From Prinia subflava (Eukaryota > Chordata > Aves > Passeriformes > Cisticolidae): a stretch of DNA of 64,000 nt. Position 1 is the stretch's first letter. Every line of letters starts with the position of its first letter. Under the pieces are notes generated by a model. That model ran no database searches and had not been told where the DNA came from. It saw nothing but the letters and a program-made list of their open reading frames with translations. Positions 59,501-64,000 of this stretch are shown one piece after another. The stretch is taken from contig NW_026961087.1 of the NCBI RefSeq assembly GCF_021018805.1, positions 90,838-154,837 on the forward strand. The letters are read 5' to 3'. A program made the position numbers and the translations under genes.

Positions 59501-62500
59501 AACACTGAAGTCTGCATTTGGTTTCAATGTGTTACTTTCTGGAGTTGATCAAATCACAGTTCTTGTCTGTTGGTTTGTGTTCCCAGGAAAGAGAGAAGCT
59601 GCTGCAGACAGTTTTTTGCCTTAGCCACTACTGGCTTCTACACTGCACCGGTTGGTGTCTTTCATGTCCTTAGAAGAAGAACCAAAGCTGTTACTGCCTA
59701 ATTTGCTTAATTTCCATGAAAGAGCTCTGTAACATAAAGCTTGGCTTTTCCCAGTGAACAGTGATCTCTGCTTTTTGTTTCTATGTCGTGCTTTCTGGAG
59801 TTGATCAAAACACAATTCTTGTCTGTTTGGTTGTGTTCCCAGGAAGCAGAGAAGCTGCTGCACACACTTACTTGCCTTTTGCAGTACCGGGTTACACTTT
59901 GCACATGGATGTGTTTTCCTTGTCACCACACCAAGAATAAAGGTGATTACTTCCTATTTGGCTTGATTTCCATGAAAGAGCCATGGAACAGAAAACTTTC
60001 CTTTGACACTCTACCGCTTGATGTTTCTCATGTCTATAGAGCAGAACCAAAGCTGGTATTGCCTAGATGACTAAGTCTCCATGAAAGTGCTCTGGAACAT
60101 CAAGCTTTGCTTTTCAGCTTGAACACTGAAGTCTGCATCTGGTTTCAATGTGTTACTTTCTGGAGTTGATCAAATCCCAGTTCTTGTCTGTTTGTTTGTG
60201 TTCCCAGGAAAGAGAGAAGCTGCTGCAGACAGTTTTTTGCCTTAGCCACTACTGGCTTCTACACTGCACCGGTTGGTGTCTTTCATGTCCTTAGAAGAAG
60301 AACCAAAGCTGTTACTGCCTAATTTGCTTAATTTCCATGAAAGAGCTCTGTAACATAAAGCTTGGCTTTTCCCAGTGAACAGTGATCTCTGCTTTTTGTT
60401 TCTATGTCGTGCTTTCTGGAGTTGATCAAAACACAATTCTTGTCTGTTTGGTTGTGTTCCCAGGAAGCAGAGAAGCTGCTGCACACACTTACTTGCCTTT
60501 TGCAGTACCGGGTTACACTTTGCACATGGATGTGTTTTCCTTGTCACCACACCAAGAATAAAGGTGGTTACTTCCTATTTGGCTTGATTTCCGTGAAAGA
60601 GCCATGGAACAGAAAACTTTCCTTTGACACTCTACCGCTTGATGTTTCTCATGTCTATAGAGCAGAACCAAAGCTGGTATTGCCTAGATGACTAAGTCTC
60701 CATGAAAGTGCTCTGTAACATCAAGCTTTGCTTTTCAGCTTGAACACTGAAGTCTGCATTTGGTTTCAATGTGTTACTTTCTGGAGTTGATCAAATCACA
60801 GTTCTTGTCTGTTTGTTTGTGTTCCCAGGAAAGAGAGAAGCTGCTGCAGACAGTTTTTTGCCTTAGCCACTACTGGCTTCTACACTGCACCGGTGTGTGT
60901 CTTTCATGTCCTTAGAAGAAGAACCAAAGCTGTTACTGCCTAATTTGCTTAATTTCCATGAAAGAGCTCTGTAACATAAAGCTTGGCTTTTCCCAGTGAA
61001 CAGTGATCTCTGCTTTTTGTTTCTATGTCGTGCTTTCTGGAGTTGATCAAAACACAATTCTTGTCTGTTTGGTTGTGTTCCCAGGAAGCAGAGAAGCTGC
61101 TGCACACACTTACTTGCCTTTTGCAGTACCGGGTTACACTTTGCACATGGATGTGTTTTCCTTGTCACCACACCAAGAATAAAGGTGGTTACTTCCTATT
61201 TGGCTTGATTTCCATGAAAGAGCCATGGAACAGAAAACTTTCCTTTGACACTCTACCGCTTGATGTTTCTCATGTCTATAGAGCAGAACCAAAGCTGGTA
61301 TTGCCTAGATGACTAAGTCTCCATGAAAGTGCTCTGGAACATCAAGCTTTGCTTTTCAGCTTGAACACTGAAGTCTGCATTTGGTTTCAATGTGTTACTT
61401 TCTGGAGTTGATCAAATCACAGTTCTTGTCTGTTGGTTTGTGTTCCCAGGAAAGAGAGAAGCTGCTGCAGACAGTTTTTTGCCTTAGCCACTACTGGCTT
61501 CTACACTGCACCGGTTGGTGTCTTTCATGTCCTTAGAAGAAGAACCAAAGCTGTTACTGCCTAATTTGCTTAATTTCCATGAAAGAGCTCTGTAACATAA
61601 AGCTTGGCTTTTCCCAGTGAACAGTGATCTCTGCTTTTTGTTTCTATGTCGTGCTTTCTGGAGTTGATCAAAACACAATTCTTGTCTGTTTGGTTGTGTT
61701 CCCAGGAAGCAGAGAAGCTGCTGCACACACTTACTTGCCTTTTGCAGTACCGGGTTACACTTTGCACATGGATGTGTTTTCCTTGTCACCACACCAAGAA
61801 TAAAGGTGATTACTTCCTATTTGGCTTGATTTCCATGAAAGAGCCATGGAACAGAAAACTTTCCTTTGACACTCTACCGCTTGATGTTTCTCATGTCTAT
61901 AGAGCAGAACCAAAGCTGGTATTGCCTAGATGACTAAGTCTCCATGAAAGTGCTCTGGAACATCAAGCTTTGCTTTTCAGCTTGAACACTGAAGTCTGCA
62001 TCTGGTTTCAATGTGTTACTTTCTGGAGTTGATCAAATCACAGTTCTTGTCTGTTTGTTTGTGTTCCCAGGAAAGAGAGAAGCTGCTGCAGACAGTTTTT
62101 TGCCTTAGCCACTACTGGCTTCTACACTGCACCGGTTGGTGTCTTTCATGTCCTTAGAAGAAGAACCAAAGCTGTTACTGCCTAATTTGCTTAATTTCCA
62201 TGAAAGAGCTCTGTAACATAAAGCTTTGCTTTTCCCAGTGAACAGTGATCTCTGCTTTTTGTTTCTATGTCGTGCTTTCTGGAGTTGATCAAAACACAAT
62301 TCTTGTCTGTTTGGTTGTGTTCCCAGGAAGCAGAGAAGCTGCTGCACACACTTACTTGCCTTTTGCAGTACCGGGTTACACTTTGCACATGGATGTGTTT
62401 TCCTTGTCACCACACCAAGAATAAAGGTGGTTACTTCCTATTTGGCTTGATTTCCATGAAAGAGCCATGGAACAGAAAACTTTCCTTTGACACTCTACCG

Positions 62501-64000
62501 CTTGATGTTTCTCATGTCTATAGAGCAGAACCAAAGCTGGTATTGCCTAGATGACTAAGTCTCCATGAAAGTGCTCTGGAACATCAAGCTTTGCTTTTCA
62601 GCTTGAACACTGAAGTCTGCATTTGGTTTCAATGTGTTACTTTCTGGAGTTGATCAAATCACAGTTCTTGTCTGTTTGTTTGTGTTCCCAGGAAAGAGAG
62701 AAGCTGCTGCAGACAGTTTTTTGCCTTAGCCACTACTGGCTTCTACACTGCACCGGTTGGTGTCTTTCATGTCCTTAGAAGAAGAACCAAAGCTGTTACT
62801 GCCTAATTTGCTTAATTTCCATGAAAGAGCTCTGTAACATAAAGCTTTGCTTTTCCCAGTGAACAGTGATCTTTGCTTTTTGTTTCTATGTCGTGCTTTC
62901 TGGAGTTGATCAAAACACAATTCTTGTCTGTTTGGTTGTGTTCCCAGGAAGCAGAGAAGCTGCTGCACACACTTACTTGCCTTTTGCAGTACCGGGTTAC
63001 ACTTTGCACATGGATGTGTTTTCCTTGTCACCACACCAAGAATAAAGGTGATTACTTCCTATTTGGCTTGATTTCCATGAAAGAGCCATGGAACAGAAAC
63101 CTTTCCTTTGACACTCTACCGCTTGATGTTTCTCATGTCTATAGAGCAGAACCAAAGCTGGTATTGCCTAGATGACTAAGTCTCCATGAAAGTGCTCTGG
63201 AACATCAAGCTTTGCTTTTCAGCTTGAACACTGAAGTCTGCATTTGGTTTCAATGTGTTACTTTCTGGAGTTGATCAAATCACAGTTCTTGTCTGTTGGT
63301 TTGTGTTCCCAGGAAAGAGAGAAGCTGCTGCAGACAGTTTTTTGCCTTAGCCACTACTGGCTTCTACACTGCACCGGTGTGTGTCTTTCATGTCCTTAGA
63401 AGAAGAACCAAAGCTGTTACTGCCTAATTTGCTTAATTTCCATGAAAGAGCTCTGTAACATAAAGCTTGGCTTTTCCCAGTGAACAGTGATCTCTGCTTT
63501 TTGTTTCTATGTCGTGCTTTCTGGAGTTGATCAAAACACAATTCTTGTCTGTTTGGTTGTGTTCCCAGGAAGCAGAGAAGCTGCTGCACACACTTACTTG
63601 CCTTTTGCAGTACCGGGTTACACTTTGCACATGGATGTGTTTTCCTTGTCACCACACCAAGAATAAAGGTGGTTACTTCCTATTTGGCTTGATTTCCGTG
63701 AAAGAGCCATGGAACAGAAAACTTTCCTTTGACACTCTACCGCTTGATGTTTCTCATGTCTATAGAGCAGAACCAAAGCTGGTATTGCCTAGATGACTAA
63801 GTCTCCATGAAAGTGCTCTGGAACATCAAGCTTTGCTTTTCAGCTTGAACACTGAAGTCTGCATTTGGTTTCAATGTGTTACTTTCTGGAGTTGATCAAA
63901 TCACAGTTCTTGTCTGTTTGTTTGTGTTCCCAGGAAAGAGAGAAGCTGCTGCAGACAGTTTTTTGCCTTAGCCACTACTGGCTTCTACACTGCACCGGTG
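56585..64000. repeat. Array segment with 4- and 8-unit variant spacing
   Basis: The change accggttgg to accggtgtg in C occurs near 58408, 60892 and 63376, exactly four units (2,484 bp) apart, and begins again at the very end of the window. The haplotype T54, gatctttgc, gtgattac, aaacctt occurs at units 57827 and 62795, eight units apart. The variant gatttccgtg occurs at units 60311 and 63416. Confidence 0.65.

Larger units (their letters stand above)
15962..64000. repeat. Satellite array, right part: about 77 units of 621 bp
   Basis: The array resumes inside subunit C at the point where the left part stopped. The first full unit starts at 16217. The unit phase is perfect from there to about 33.9 kb and again from about 44.6 kb to the window end. 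The last unit, from 63416, is cut by the window edge. The A-B-C structure is the same as on the left. Nothing other than satellite was seen in these 48 kb: no transposon, tRNA or host exon interrupts it. Confidence 0.97.

Noticed and set aside
1..64000. CRISPR array
   Set aside because: The repeats are 621 bp and contiguous, with no unique spacers; the retrovirus and the splice-site context indicate a eukaryotic genome.

Overview
The window looks like vertebrate, most probably avian, heterochromatin. About 56 kb of it is one satellite array, interrupted by a complete 8,137-bp endogenous retrovirus (ERV) on the minus strand. I infer a bird host from the retrovirus: a class II (betaretrovirus-like) gag-pro-pol joined to an alpharetrovirus-like Env. 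No host gene is recognisable.

Layout: 1-7824 is satellite; 7825-15961 is the provirus, flanked by a 6-bp target-site duplication (gtattg); 15962-64000 is satellite again. Removing the provirus and one copy of the duplication restores the repeat phase exactly. The satellite is a higher-order repeat (HOR) with a 621-bp period. Each period holds three related subunits: A (256 bp), B (109 bp, a 256-bp subunit that lost 147 bp internally) and C (256 bp). Subunits differ clearly from each other, while whole 621-bp units are nearly identical along the window. About 90 units are present. Shared variants show larger nested periods: 1,242 and 1,863 bp on the left, and a 10-unit (6,210-bp) tandem duplication at 23669-36084.

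The provirus reads right to left: 5' LTR (15640-15961), a Lys1,2-like primer binding site, leader with splice donor, gag, pro (degenerate dUTPase plus protease), pol (RT, RNase H, integrase), env, polypurine tract, 3' LTR (7825-8146). The two 322-bp LTRs read as identical and all four frames are open, so the insertion is young. gag, pro and pol lie in three frames, each one step back (-1) from the last. Slippery heptamers sit at both junctions: A AAA AAC directly before the gag stop, and G GAT TTT before the pro stop. This is the gag/pro/pol arrangement of betaretroviruses. Env would be made from a spliced RNA, using a donor near 15414 and an acceptor near 9569.

A further signal is technical. 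Between about 33.96 and 44.52 kb the array carries 23 sites of small insertions or deletions, while the other roughly 72 units keep a perfect 621-bp phase. This looks like a locally unpolished or gap-filled stretch of assembly rather than biology.
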